From contig CM063106.1 of the NCBI GenBank assembly GCA_031841125.1, positions 68,126,101 to 68,190,100 of the forward strand: a stretch of DNA of 64,000 bases, read 5' to 3'. The stretch is from Acanthococcus lagerstroemiae (taxonomy: Eukaryota; Arthropoda; Insecta; Hemiptera; Eriococcidae). The notes beneath the pieces are model-generated. The model was not told where the DNA came from. It did not search any database and saw only the letters and a list, made by a program, of their open reading frames with translations. This document shows positions 46,415 through 59,063 of the stretch, piece after piece (position 1 is the stretch's first letter; each line of letters opens with the position of its first letter). The translations under genes were made by a program, and so were the position numbers.

Positions 46415-46580
46415 GCAAAATCGAAAATGAAATCACGAAAATACGCACTGGAATCGCGAAAATATGCACTGAAAATAGGAAAATTACGCACTGAAAATCG
46501 CGAAAATACGCACTAAAAATCGCGAAATTACGCACTGAGAATCGCGAAAATATGCACTGAAAATTATAGAAATACACATC
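46415..46580 (+). repeat. 22-bp tandem repeat
   Basis: About seven copies of a unit close to GCACTGAAAATCGCGAAAAT, with variants such as GCACTAAAAATCGCGAAATT. The minus-strand frame across it is a repeat shadow. Confidence 0.85.
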
Positions 46581-48021
46581 GAACCCAAAGAAATATCCAT
46601 TCACCGCACTTCATTAACAAAAGAACAAAAAAAAAACACGCTTGCAGTTTCATAGATATTCTTCTTGAACTCTGCTTCATCATACCTACAAACATAAAAA
46701 TGTCATCAAATAAATACAATTGAATACGAATCAATAAAATGTTAAGTTTTCAGGTAACTGTCATACTCGTATTCACAATAAAAGTTCAAGGCAGGTGACA
46801 ACTGATGGTGATTAAATTTCTAGTAAAAGCAAACTAACTTGACACAAAGTTCGGAAGTTGCGGATTTTCATTTATACCAATATGTAAACAGGTCACATAG
46901 GATTCAATGAAACCCCCAATCAAAACTCTTGGCCAAAAAAAAATTAACATCCTGATTCAAGCCCGTAGGTACTGTCCTAGCTCTGAGGGCTCAGCTCTCC
47001 CGGGCAGAGCTGAGTGACAACTAAGAACGAACGATTTGTGAATACATCGAGTAAAGACTTGCAGCCGCTCTGCCTTCATAATCTCAAAAACATAACTCCT
47101 TTTTAGCCCACTCTACTACACAAAATAGAATCTTCAAAATTTTTGTGATCCTAACCCCCTACTGTGGCATCCAAGGGAGTCGGATCAAAAAAAAATTCCA
47201 AACTAGGTACATAAAATAAAGCGATTTATAATTTTTACATCCTTGTAACAATGTTTATTTCCTATGATGGGGCACATGCAAAGTCTGAACGCACCCTCTG
47301 TGAGTTCAAAGGCTGGCTACGGGACAAAGAGGGGATTAGAATGAAAAAATAGGAACAAATAAAGATTTTTCTTTAATTTTGAACCTTTTGTGATGCTGCA
47401 AGTCTGGGTTGCCGCTGATCCAACGTATACCTTCAAGGAGACAAAGATCTGATTTTATCAGGGGTCCCAGTATTCCCCTCTCTTTTGAAGGGGACCGGAA
47501 CGTATGATGACTTTCGCATTTCAAATGAAACAGAATCGAGCAAACCATCAAAATAGAGGAATTTTAGGGTCGCTAATTTCAAGCTTTTTATCAGATTTGA
47601 TGCAACTCCGATTTAAGCATCAAAATTCAAATTTTATAAAATTGAAGACTTCGTAAATTGAACTACCAACGTTCTGGGGCACTTCGGAGTATTGATTTCA
47701 ATTACCTATCTTACTAAATTTTTGATCCTATTCACATTAGACTCCGATACAAATTTTAGCAATATTAACTTGACGTATACTAAACTGAATAAATTATATC
47801 AAACCCATATTGTTTTCAAATAGTGCATCCACTTTATGATACCATTTCAATTTTTAGTTTTTAAGTTAATATCTTACTAGAAGACCCATGCTGCTCTGCA
47901 GCATTAGTTGTTAATTGGAAATATAATGGCTGAAGCTGAGAGCCAATCAGAATGAAGCAAGTGTTTTTTATTTATTTTCTTTAATCTACCATTTTTTTCC
48001 CTTCTAAAATAATAACAGGTG
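46581..48021. other. No gene seen
   Basis: AT-rich sequence with one slightly GC-richer patch around 46970-47010 and a short minus-strand frame at 47336-47551. No family, RNA or clear repeat was recognised. Confidence 0.45.
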
Positions 48022-48345
48022 AAGTTGAATGTCCACTCACAACTGTCTTCAGACTCAACCAATTTGAGTGGTCAAAAGCTCAAATAAAAGGTCTTGATCC
48101 ACTGAGTGTTTTTAGAGCAAAACAAATTCTTTATCTCAATTCAAACTTGAGATATAGATCTTTGATTTAAGAAAAATCTTGAAAATATCGAAAGTCAAGT
48201 TGAATGTCCACTCACAACTGTCCTCAGACTCAACCGATTTGAGTGGTCACAAGCTCAAATGAAAGGTCTTGATCCACTGAGTGTTCTTAGACAAAAATAA
48301 CCATTGATACATTAATTGGAACCTGAGGTATTGTTGTTTGAGGGG
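48022..48345 (+). repeat. 175-bp direct tandem duplication
   Basis: AAGTTGAATGTCCACTCACA starts at 48022 and again at 48197, each followed by ACTGTC.TCAGACTCAACC, GAGTGGTCA.AAGCTCAAAT and GGTCTTGATCCACTGAGTGT. Only a few substitutions separate them. Confidence 0.9.
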
Positions 48346-51312
48346 AGGAAAAGCTTGGAAAAATCATAAATTAAGTCGCGTTTGAGTATAACTTGAGTAA
48401 GGTCAAAGTTAAGTGAATTCAAATATTTGATGACATATGTACATATAAACACATTTCATTAAAGAAAAATGAAGCAAATCGGCTGGACAGAACGGCCGGA
48501 CGAACTCGTATTAGTTTTCATCAATTCCTTTACTATAATAGATTATTGAAAGGGGCGGAAGGTAGGGTCAAGTTATAGAATGAAATTGAAGAAATAGAAG
48601 GTTTTTGAGTTGTTGATATCGAATGAATGAATGAACGAATAATAAAAACAAAAAGAATTATTATTGTACCTATCTATCAGACAAAAGTGTGACAAGAGAA
48701 AAATTTGAAGGCGGTTTGTCCAGTTTTGTCTCGTTAACCATAAATTTTTTTTTGAATCTGATTCCAACCGAAGGACCAAATATCTTTGGTGAGAATTTGA
48801 CCCCTTATTCCTCTTCCTGGATACCAGGTTTACGTTGACTGCATAAGAAAGCATCTATCACCGATAATTCGCCTTGCCGCTTTTTATCATCAGTTGCTGG
48901 GTTATTCTTCCAGCATTACAAATTAGCATTGATTTTTGGATCATTATACAGAGAATAAACGGTAAAAATACTTTGTTGACTTATAAAAGAAGGTCCATAT
49001 TACTCAAATTTGCCAAAGTCAACAAAAGAGCATGCGTAAGTCAATTGATGCATTTCCTCTGAAGAACCCACTCCTTAAAACTGAAAACCTAAAAGAATCA
49101 CATGTTTTCTTATTTCGTTTTGTTTTTTCAGTTTTCTTCACATCATATGATTCACCGTGTTCAACCGAATAAGAGATGGATCGATTGAGAATTCAAAATG
49201 CTTAAAGTATTTGTATTCTATCTTAACATCATCACCATGCATCTTTGTAATATAAAATACTACTTCAAATATTAAAATAAAAATGTTTTTTTTTTTTTTG
49301 TTTTTTTTTAAATCAAGTTCCGATTTAGTGGCCTCAAAGAGAATCAACTTTCAAATTTGAAACAACATTCGAACATGCGAAATGGTCGACATAGGTATAA
49401 AACCTTTTTCTTCTTCTTATTATTTTTTTATATTAGTAATACAAAATTCTTAATGCCGCATTTCTGAACTCCTGCGCTGCGAAAGGAGAGGAGGAATTTC
49501 AAGTTTCTTTCACGGATACGAAATTTGATGGCATAAATTTCAAATAAGAAGCCTGAAAACATATCTTTTCACTCGGAATTCCAAAGCTGATAGAAACATT
49601 CGAGCACCAAGAGGAAACATTTTTTCACTTAAAATCAAACATCGAATTTAACGAGCCTCGATTCGACCACGTCTTAAAATATGAAACCATTCTTGTGCCA
49701 TACCTAGCTGCGCGCAAAAATTTTCGAATAAAAGGGGTACTCCACAAAAACGGAGAAGAGTTATTCGCACCCTCAAAGATCAGTCCCCTCGAGTTTGTAC
49801 ATACTTAGAACTGAGAAAGAGTGCTAGTATGTTCCCTTCTCATTGGGCCGGATTTTTTCTCCACGGTCGTGTTTAGATGAATCAAAAAATAAGCATTCAA
49901 TACTATCTTAACTGAGGAATCAAGGACAACTCAATATCAGAAGGGGGGAAAAACTTAAGGGAGAAGCACATGAAATATCGATGCGAAATCATCACTATTC
50001 ATAAGAACGTACCGAATTATTTATTCCTCGACAGCGAGATGGACTTCTTTGGAAACATGAACTTGAGAAAGTTGATGTTGTAATGGGCGCTCTTCAATAT
50101 TTTTTATATCAGCATCACCTGTAATAAAAGCAGATTATTCAATATCATAATTGTACAAGCCGTCAAGATATTAAACATAAAATCTATCATCAACAGATTA
50201 GATAAAATAATGGTTTGAAAAAAAAAAACTGACCATCAAATAGGTTAGACAAAATAATGTTGAAGAAAGAAAGAAAACAAAGGCTGAAGAACTGAAAACA
50301 AACGAAAGATTGTATTGTAGCTATATTTTTTAATGCTACACCAAAATGCAACTTTTCGTTAAGATTCGTTATCGTAGCAAAAAAAATCTTCATTTTGGTA
50401 CTACCTGGACAGTAACATTGTTATTCAAAAATCTTCTTTAGAACTGACGCTTAGAACTACAATAACGATATACTAAACTATTTTTTTGATAAGCGCGTGT
50501 TTGTTAGTTTGTTTCTATGACCGTTTTCATTTAGAGTCAATGATACAAAAAATGATGTCAATAAATATCTACCTTCAAATAACTAAATTCAAAATTTATC
50601 AAAATTCAAAACATTGAATCATCGCCTGTACAATTCTTAGTTCTTATGGGAGTCTTATTCATTTGATCACTCAAAGTAGACAGGTTCTCAACTCTGTCAC
50701 TATAGGTATAAACCAATTCGATTCAGAGTCCTAATATAATGTTTTGTTTCAAGTTGCTCCTACCACCACCACACCAAGAAATAATCATGATCAAGAAAGT
50801 TACACTTATATCACCTTGCTAGTGCTGTGATGATTATAGAGGAGCAAAAGGTACTTTTTTTTTTCTTCCAAGAAAAATTTAGAGGCGTTGCACTCCCAAA
50901 AATCTGGTCACGTGGAAAATTCTTGGATGTTAGTTAAATTGGAATTATTGACCTTTAATTCTAGTACTTTTCAAGTCTAGAAAGATCAATGTACTTTTTC
51001 CGCAAAGACAGACTATAAGAGGCGTAACGGTTCATTACATAATTTTTTATTCAAAGTTTTTATTTTAGCAAAAAAATCAATTTAAAAAGTTTGAAGATAC
51101 TGGCCAAGTATTTGAAACAGTATCAGTCTTCACTGCCACTGTCCATCATCACCCATCAGCGACATATAATATTTTTTTTCATTTTGGAAGACTAAGTAAG
51201 TGTTTTCTTTCGCTCAAAAAATCGATTAAAAAAAATAAATTTTTTCCTCTCACGAATGAAATGATCGATTGCTGTATACAACTACGAAATGCCTCCTTGC
51301 ACTATATTCCAG
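48346..51312. other. No supported gene
   Basis: AT-rich, with T-runs near 49287-49310 and A-runs near 50220. Frames at 48573-48854 and 50190-50393 (minus) are low-complexity. No exon with clear splice borders was found. Confidence 0.45.
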
Positions 51313-52345
51313 CTTAATTAACGAGTTGGACTGAGAGGCGTAGCAACTATTTTGTTAATGCGTACCAAATTTAAACTCTTCAATGAAAATTCCAAAGTCG
51401 TAGAAGTAGTCAAACTGTGCATCTTACGAAGGTTTCAAATCGTTGGTCTGGTATCTCGGCTATCTTCGAGATTGGTAACTTAGTATAACCTGTAATCGAA
51501 ATAACTGTTATAATATGAACAGCTATGGGTCTAAATATACTTTTAATACAAACAAAATGAGCAATACATATATGGACGCTATTGAGGGTGAGGGGACCAT
51601 CCAGCAAAATCTGTCTTTTGAGAACACATGATTCGAAGTTCAAGACCCATGTGGAAAAGTTTTTTTCAATGTGAGTACACATTTTTGAATCGAGAGCCCA
51701 ATTTTGAAAAATTCTACTTTTTATGCATGTACCAAATGAAATCGTGGCAGATCCAAGAAACAATCCTAGACAAGTCAATTCAAAATGGATAAGAAGTTCA
51801 TGATTTTCACCACCCCCCATTCTAATCTCGATTACTTGTATTATTCTTGTTACCATCATGATTATAACTGACTGATTAAATAATTGAAAAACACTTGATT
51901 AACGAATTCAACTGAGAGACATATTAACTACTAGGCCTAGGTGCTAATGCGTACCAAATTTCGACCTTGATGCATCAACTCCTTGATGAAAATTCCAGAA
52001 TCGTAATTGTTGAACTGTGCATCTTGCGAAGGTCTCAAATTGTTTTTCTGCTATCTTAACTATCTTCGAGATTGACAGTATCACCTGCAATCGAAATAGC
52101 TGTTATAATATGAACAGCTGTGGGTCAAAATTTATACTTTGAATAAAATGAGTTGAAGAGCAATACATATACCGTACGAAACCGTGGCAGATCCAAGGAA
52201 CAATACCGCAGAAGAGGCTACTGAAAATGGATACGAAGTTCATAATCTTCACCCCTCACCATTCTAATCCTGATTACTTACGTCATTCTACATCTTTATG
52301 ATTATAACTGACTGATTAAAATAGTTGGTTAACACTTTCGTGAGG
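51313..52345 (+). repeat. Tandem duplication of a 0.45-0.6 kb unit
   Basis: Unit A (51313-51896) and unit B (51897-52345) share, in order, TTAACGA.TT...ACTGAGAG, AATGCGTACCAAATTT, AACTGTGCATCTT.CGAAGG, ACCTG.AATCGAAATA.CTG, CGTGGCAGATCCAA and GATTATAACTGACTGATTAA. Unit A has about 150 bp more in the middle (51576-51725). The 149-codon minus-strand frame across unit A is a non-coding by-product. Confidence 0.85.
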
Positions 52346-52489
52346 GGAGCGAGTGAATTTTTTTCTTTTTATAACTGATCTGAATCAGAAAAGCAGGCAA
52401 ATTTCCTAATTTTCTGAGGGTCACTGCTTTTTCTACTGAAGCCAGTTGTCACATCTTGGGGGGGGGAGACATAACCTAGTCTTTCTTTG

Positions 52490-52950
52490 ATATGCTTGTT
52501 CAAGACTTATACTATGACTGTTCAAGACTAGTTTGAGATTTTCTACCATTCTTTCAAACTTTTTTTTCATTACGATACTATTCCAGAGATTATCAAAATT
52601 TACAATTTCTTTTTACTTGTTTAAGACAGATAAGCTTTCTCCAAGGCTCTTCCAAACCATTTAAAGAGTCGCTAAAACTTTCGAGACTCATTTAAGATTC
52701 AATGACACTTTTGAATTTGCTAAAGACTCTTCAGGGCTCTTCCAGATTTATGACCCTTCAAGGCATGGTCATAACTTGTCCAGACAACTTTAAACCGTTT
52801 TAAGATATTTCGAGATTTATTCAAGACTGCTGAGGATCGACTTGTTTACTTTTAACCCAATTAAAACTTGGCCCAACTTTTTACAAAATTTCTAAAACTT
52901 AAAAGACCCTTTCACACTTTTTAAGATTCCTTCACTTTAAAACTCGAGCA
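52490..52950 (-). repeat. Degenerate AAGACTCTTC-type repeats, single arm
   Basis: Words such as CAAGACTTAT, AAGGCTCTTCCA, AAAGACTCTTCAGGGCTCTT and TTTAAGACAGAT recur, as at 21.6-22.3 and 29.2-29.9 kb. No inverted partner was seen nearby. Confidence 0.5.
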
Positions 52951-53559
52951 GATTGACATTTTTCGATTTCAATACTTATTTCTGGAAAAGACAATAGCCT
53001 CCATTACCTCCCCATATGTCCACACCGAGTACGGAAAGAATAACAGTGAAACTTAATGCACAAATGCACGAACAAACCGAATTTGAATTTTGTCGGATCG
53101 GTAGAGTTCCTTTCACTTTTACAATTTCAACACTGGAGTCAGAAGACAAAAAGACTGGCAGAGAAAACAGTACACTTCAAATAAAATCATGAAAAAAGAA
53201 CAGTCAGCCTAAAATAGCAACCACAACCTAAATTGTTCCTACATATCGTTCGTTCGTTTCACACAGAACCCAACATAAAAAACTAATACATAACGTCCTC
53301 AGCTCTCAAAAGGCTTTTTCATCATCTTCAACTAACGAGATTTTTATTAATTTTTGAATCAACACAAGACATTCGAGAAAACCACCAGTTGCTGTTCAAA
53401 TAACTACTCAATTTGAAAGCCCTATCCATGAAATTGAATTATTCAGTCTAGAAATTTCAGACGTCAATTCCGAACCATTTAAATTTTGGGACGTGAGGGC
53501 ACATAAATAATGCATCCATTAATATTTTCAACTTATTACTTACTCTTATTGTCATTCAA

Positions 53560-53737
53560 TTACTCCAGAGAATACGTATGCGCGTCCGTTTTACTCAGTG
53601 GCCCAAGGATCGGATTATATTCGTCCCGTGTCATGTAACTGTGTTTGTAATATGGTGGCACCGGGTAACAAGGTTCAGACGTTGGTAGTGTTTCGAAATC
53701 AGCAAAGGCCTTCGAAATCAGCGACTGCCTCTGGTCT
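53560..53737 (-). CDS. Candidate terminal exon of an unidentified minus-strand gene
   Basis: On the minus strand, TTTTTATACAG precedes an exon starting at 53737; the frame runs 59 codons to a TAA at 53560. It reads DQRQSLISKAFADFETLPTS, PCYPVPPYYKHSYMTRDEYN and PILGPLSKTDAHTYSLE, with mixed composition and higher GC than the surroundings, so it looks coding. TTTATT near 53342 on the plus strand could give an AATAAA on the minus strand. Upstream exons would lie to the right, where the GH18 gene sits on the other strand. The family was not recognised; Tyr- and Pro-rich C-termini like this occur in cytoplasmic tails, but that is only suggestive. Confidence 0.45.
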
Positions 53738-55525
53738 CTGTATAAAAATAATACGTACGTAATTGTCAATCGGACAATAAGGGACAGAATTCAGTCTTTG
53801 CAACTAACATGAAAACTATAATATTGAACACAGGAGATTCGCTTGTTATAATGGTTGCGAGCTTAAATCATAAATACAGGATCGAAATTAAACGTGCAAA
53901 TGTTATTCGCCCTCTTATGATACTTGTCAAGATTCGTTCATAGATGAATTATTTTTCGTTATACCTAGCTTTAGCACAGTACTTACTCCCATTTGAGGAT
54001 ATGAGAACGCCGAAAACAATAAAGCAATGCTAAAGTACAATTCTATTCATTTGAAATATTTAATAGTCTATCATACCTATGTATACTCACTGCTATGTAG
54101 GTACTTTTACTTGAAAATTTGCAAAATACCTACAATTAATTTTCAAAGAATTTACTTATATCGAAATCCATTATTAAACGGCATTGGCAAAATATTGAAT
54201 TGCCGACTAGTATTTACGAGCAACTTACAGCCTCGAATGCGAAAAAGCGCCAGAACGAAAATCCAAATGTAAATGGTGGACTCACTAACACAAACATAAA
54301 CACATACACACGTACAGCCACACATAGAAAAACAATATGGAGCCCGAAAACCATATTATGCCGATTGTAAATGTATTTTCCAAATATAAATGGTGGGAAT
54401 TTGATGACCATGCTGAATCATAGCTATTTCCACTATAAAATTGATTTCTTTCTATGTCAAAAATTATTCCGGCATTGGTATCTATTACATATTATAAATT
54501 GCCTGATTTATGGCAAAACCGCAATATAAAGTTCGTAAAAGTTACCTGGTCAGTTCCTCGTCGGATAGATTGTAGGATAATAATTAAAGCGACGAAACAC
54601 TGAAGAGAGAGTAGGTATCTATTTTGGAAAGAGCAGAAATTTAATGAGATTTTAAAATTTTGAAACACATTTTGACCACGTGAAAAAAAGAGAAGCTCAG
54701 AGCTCAGAGTAGCCACGGGACAGTTGATAGTTATGGAATCTATGGAAACTAATTTTTAACTTTAAATAAAACAACAATAATGTGAATATCAAACGAGGAA
54801 ACGACTGCAAGAGATTTTCGAATTATTAAGGATATTTCTTGAATATTCATCTATCAGCTCGACGATTAATAAAAAATTTATTATCATTTTTCAAATTTCA
54901 ATATTTTAAATAATTAATATTTCATGAAAAAGAAACACTGGTAAGTGGTAACACTGGACTACAATGATGTCGGTAGATAGCGTCTTTGCGTCAAACATCA
55001 ACTTTTCTCATCAATGGTACGTAACTACATTACATTTTAGTACCTTTTTCCTAGACAGTAGTATGTAATATTTTTCGCTGTTGTTGTTGTTGCAGCTGTT
55101 ATTTTTGTTGTTGGTGTTATGGTGTTATGTTATCTCCTCTCCTCGCAGCGTCGCAGCTTGATTAGTGATTACTATTCACCTCTGTAACAACACTCCACAG
55201 TCTACAGCGAACTATCGTACAACTATTTGCTAGTGATAGTGTGTATTCTGTTTTAGTAAATTTCCTTGTTAATTTCCACTTCCTGTCGTAGTGTTTGTGG
55301 TTGTTTTCACGACTGAGTTGCAGGCAATTATGTTAATAATTCTATGCCCTGTGCAATCGCTATGTCGTTTTGTTTAATCGTGCCACGGTTTCTATATCTG
55401 ATTCAGTGGTCGTGGAAGTCTAATGCTTCTAGAAAAGTGAAATAAATTGTACCTTGTGTTCATTTATCCTAATTTTTACTCCCCGGTCGTCGTACATCTT
55501 ACGGTTTCAAGCCGCGTTTACCAAA
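53738..55525 (+). promoter_or_regulatory. Upstream region of the GH18 gene
   Basis: AT-rich until about 54950, then less so. A TTG triplet run lies at 55078-55115. The stretch 55140-55525 lacks long frames and probably holds the 5' UTR, because the ATG at 55526 sits in a good context (CCAAAATGG). No TATA box or initiator could be singled out. Confidence 0.3.
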
Positions 55526-57725
55526 ATGGTGATGTTTCAAAACGGCGCAGATCCGAAGTATCAGCTGCTAGAAAATCCGCAGTACGTATTCCTCCGAGTT
55601 GACTTTGACTAACGATTTTCATGATTAGTATTGTGTTTTCCTTCTGATTACTTCTCGCCGCATCTTCTGATTGCATCTGTCCGTGTTTAGGAAGAAATGT
55701 AATTTTGTCGCTCACTCTTGGGCCATATTTGGCCTAATCGTACTCTCCATCAGTATTACACTGATTTCGTTGATTGTAATTTGGGATCAGATCCAGCAGA
55801 TGCAACACAAAACAGAAACCCTCGACTTCGTGTTGTTTGGTCCCAAACGTGAGATATCAGGTAACTACCCTTTGCATTTGCCATCGTTGTGAACGAAGAA
55901 TGATATTGGTGGTACGAGATATAGTCTATGGTCCTGCTCGGCTAGGTCACTCATTCGGATGTGATCGTGCGAAGTTGATTTTTCTGGCTGGGGCATTCCC
56001 GAAACATATAAATATAGGGGATATTATGATCATGTTTCTTGTGTAGATGCTACCCGTTTTTCCGAGTACCGTGCCCTCATGTACGCCCTGGCGAACACCA
56101 CCGACGTAGATGGCATGATTCCGCCGTATTATGAACCGAACGAGTCAGCCGAGACTCTCCAACACGTCGACAAGACCTACTCGATGATCTGTTATTATGT
56201 GACGCCCAGCCGTAGCTCTCCGAGCGACAGATTATACCCAGCTGATATCAACTCTTCTATGTGTACTCATATTATAATTGCATTTGCCTCGGTGGATAAG
56301 AACCGCCTTCACTTCACGGACAATGCTGTAAGTCGATAGTTAAGACATTCCTAGCGCCTAAACTCGTTAATTCTCGTGTTGTAATCATTTCTGTGTGTTC
56401 TAGGTGATGGACTCACTTGTGAAGCTTAAATCACAAAATCCGAATTTGAAGCTGATGCTATCCGTGGTGTCATTTAATTCGTTAGACCTTGGGTTCTCTT
56501 CGATGGTTGCCAGCGAAAAGAATAGAACTGAGTTAGTATTCGGCGATTTGAATATTTCGAGTTGAATTGGATATTTACTAACATTAGTGTCTGAAATCGC
56601 GATCCGCCCTTGATTGTATCACCGTTATAAGTACCTAATTCCTAGTATATATCTAATGCTTTCTGTGTTTTCAGATTCATAATAAGTGCTATGCAGCTGA
56701 TGATTGAGTATTCGCTGGACGGTATTGATTTGGATTGGGAGTTCCCAGCCTGGCCGGTGAATAAAAACGCTACCCAAAAGGACCAATTCGTTCTGTTGTT
56801 AAAAGAAATGAGGAAGCATTTCCAATCGAAATTCTTGATCAGTGTCGCCGTTGCCGCTCCATTCACCATCATAAACAGGGCTTACGATGTTCCCAGCATG
56901 GCCCGGTGAGTAGCTCGAAGAAATTTTATCAAAACCACCTAAGATAGGGAACCTAAAAATGCCAGAGTATGGAAATACGCCATGTTCAATTTTTCTGGTG
57001 CCCGATGATTCAAAATTTGAAACGAAAGGTTAAAATATGGCGTATATCCATTTCCAACTTGAAACCGAATGTAGCCATATGCCATGTTGGATCCTACTGT
57101 GCTCGTGGATGCCGAATCCGACTAGATAAAACGCACGGCGCAATCAATTCGATACAGGCGCTAATAGGTTCAAAATGGCGGTAGGATCAAGAGAGGTCTG
57201 GGTAAAACTCTCTTTGAAATGAATAGTTTCACTCCTGGCCTACTTATCTATGAGATAAGTGATGACTTTCTGACTCACCTAACTCATTAGCTCACTTGGC
57301 GAATTCAAGAATTGAACCACCCGACTGAATAACTGAACTGTAGTGCAATGAAAATACATTTCAACCCTCAACTCATTACAGATAACAGAGAACCTGACTC
57401 ACTCCATCTCATTTTTGAAATGAGTTGACTCATCAACTTTTGGTACAGAAAAATTTTGCCTAGCTTTATACAAGATTCTTCGTTACTGTAGTTTCGATTT
57501 GTTCGTTAGATACGTGGACTTCGTCAACGTAATGTGCTACGATTATCATTCGTTCGTGTGGTACTTGCCAATTACCGGACCTAATGCGCCGCTGTATGCT
57601 AGCCCCACTGACAAGGGTTACGGACAAACGTTGAACGTCAACTATACAGTAAATATGTGGATGCAGAAGGGCATGCCGAAGAACAAGATCATGTTGGGAA
57701 TGCCCATTTATGGACACTCGTGGAC
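55526..57725 (+). CDS. Membrane-anchored GH18 chitinase-like protein, exons 1-6 (3' end not found)
   Basis: Six exons join in phase: 55526-55581, 55691-55860, 56047-56327, 56404-56531, 56675-56905 and 57510-57725, all GT-AG, with introns of 109, 186, 76, 143 and 604 bp. The first 361 residues are covered. A short cytoplasmic head is followed by one membrane segment (about residues 29-50, WAIFGLIVLSISITLISLIV) and a stem, indicating a type II membrane protein. The GH18 barrel starts about residue 120 (YSMICYYVTP). The catalytic motif DGIDLDWEFP has Glu at about residue 234 as proton donor, and MCYDYH (about 297-302) matches the MxYD motif. The first GH18 motif, usually KxxxxxGGW, reads KLMLSVVSF here, an unusual change. 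The last third of the barrel is missing after GHSWT. The single membrane anchor and lone GH18 domain resemble the Cht11-type insect group; this assignment is tentative. Confidence 0.9.
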
Positions 57726-58910
57726 GTGAGTATTACCTTGTGGCAAGTTTCACTCGGGGAAAGATATGCTAGGTTTGATTAGGTGGTGTTCAGCTGTCGA
57801 TGTGCTTGTATCTAGTCGTATGAGAACGAAACAAAGTTCCGCTCTGTAGTCCCATATGAGGATGGACTGAGAGCTGGACTTCGGCCGAGAAAAGTGGTTC
57901 TGGCTATCCCTGAAGTTCAAGTCTCGATAGAAAAGGGTGGGTACTTCTACTGGGACATTGCCGTTTGGTAGTTCAACTCTTCTTGCGTACCTCGCTGGTG
58001 TTAGCCGATACTCGGTGAGGTACGCCTTGCTTTTGGTCTGTCTAGGTGGCTAGCTGGTGAGCATAATCGACTCGCAGCTCCGTTTCTTCTTCGGTGGAAA
58101 CTCAAACTTTTATTGAAGGCTGTAGATCTCAGCCCCAAATCCTGGATCATAATGTCATCTCTGTTTGTTTTCACGAAGAGGGGAGAGGCGAAATATGGAC
58201 GGAAAGATCACAAGTAGAAAGATGTAGAAATCGTAAGACAGAGAGGTTTGAAAAACAGATTGGCAAAGGGACGAGATGTAAAGAGTTAGAAGATAGGTGG
58301 TCAACGAATGGAGGGAGACAAGAGACGTACAGAGAGCAGGTAGCAGATATGTAAAAGGTTCTTTTCAGAACTCACCGATTCAAGAAGTGAAATTTTTTAG
58401 AGAAGCAAAAAGTTTCTGTGGTTTTGTAAGCTGTAATGTATTTTTAGAACTTTCTGGAATTTATAGAAGAAAAGTTACGCAGTTGGGGTAATATGCTCTG
58501 ACATATCGGTGACCTCTGTTTTGTCCGACATGTGGCGTTTCTCGCTTAAAACTTGTAAATTTTGGACTGGGTGAGTTTGGGAACGAAACCCTTCGTGTAT
58601 TAAATACAGGATCTAGAGATTTTGGCTCCAGACTTCGTGACGGTCGGACCTAGAGATGAAGATATATTGCTTATTGAATACAGATAGCTGTAGAAATCTT
58701 GACACTTTCGGAAAGGAGAAACTGCTTGTTTATCTATATGTATCTGTCTGTGTGCTTGTTATTTATCTATTTGTCTTCTCCTCTGTCTAGTCAGTCGACT
58801 GCGTACCTAGCTACCTACCAAGATGTCTTGACTATTTATTCGACTGCTTTTCTGTTTGTCTATATGAATTTTGTGCTAGACGGATAGCTGATTGACAATA
58901 CATTTCTATG
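57726..58910. other. Presumed GH18 intron; no exon identified
   Basis: The donor at 57726 (GTGAGTATT) requires a further exon. None in the right phase was found here. Short frames such as 58094-58354 (+) are charged and low-complexity and do not resemble GH18. Confidence 0.4.
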
Positions 58911-59063
58911 CCGGGTGATGAACGAAAAGTCGCACCATAGGCAAACATGTAATAACGTGCAACGTGTACGTAATGCATGTAGCGAAGATTGTGTTATCGT
59001 GTCGGCGCCGTTGCGCCTTATCACATGTTGGCCCTATGGTGCGACTTCTCGTTCATCACCCTG
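58911..59063. mobile_element. 153-bp MITE with CAGGGTGATGAACG ends
   Basis: The left end reads CCGGGTGATGAACGAAAAGT and continues CGCACCATAGG; the right end, inverted, reads CAGGGTGATGAACGAGAAGT and continues CGCACCATAGGG. Similarity fades inward (ACATGT.ATAA). TA follows the right end, as expected for a Tc1/mariner-type insertion; the left flank is altered. Non-coding. Confidence 0.75.

Noticed and set aside
51410..51859. 149-codon minus-strand frame
   Set aside because: It lies in a tandem duplication, and unit B does not keep the frame.
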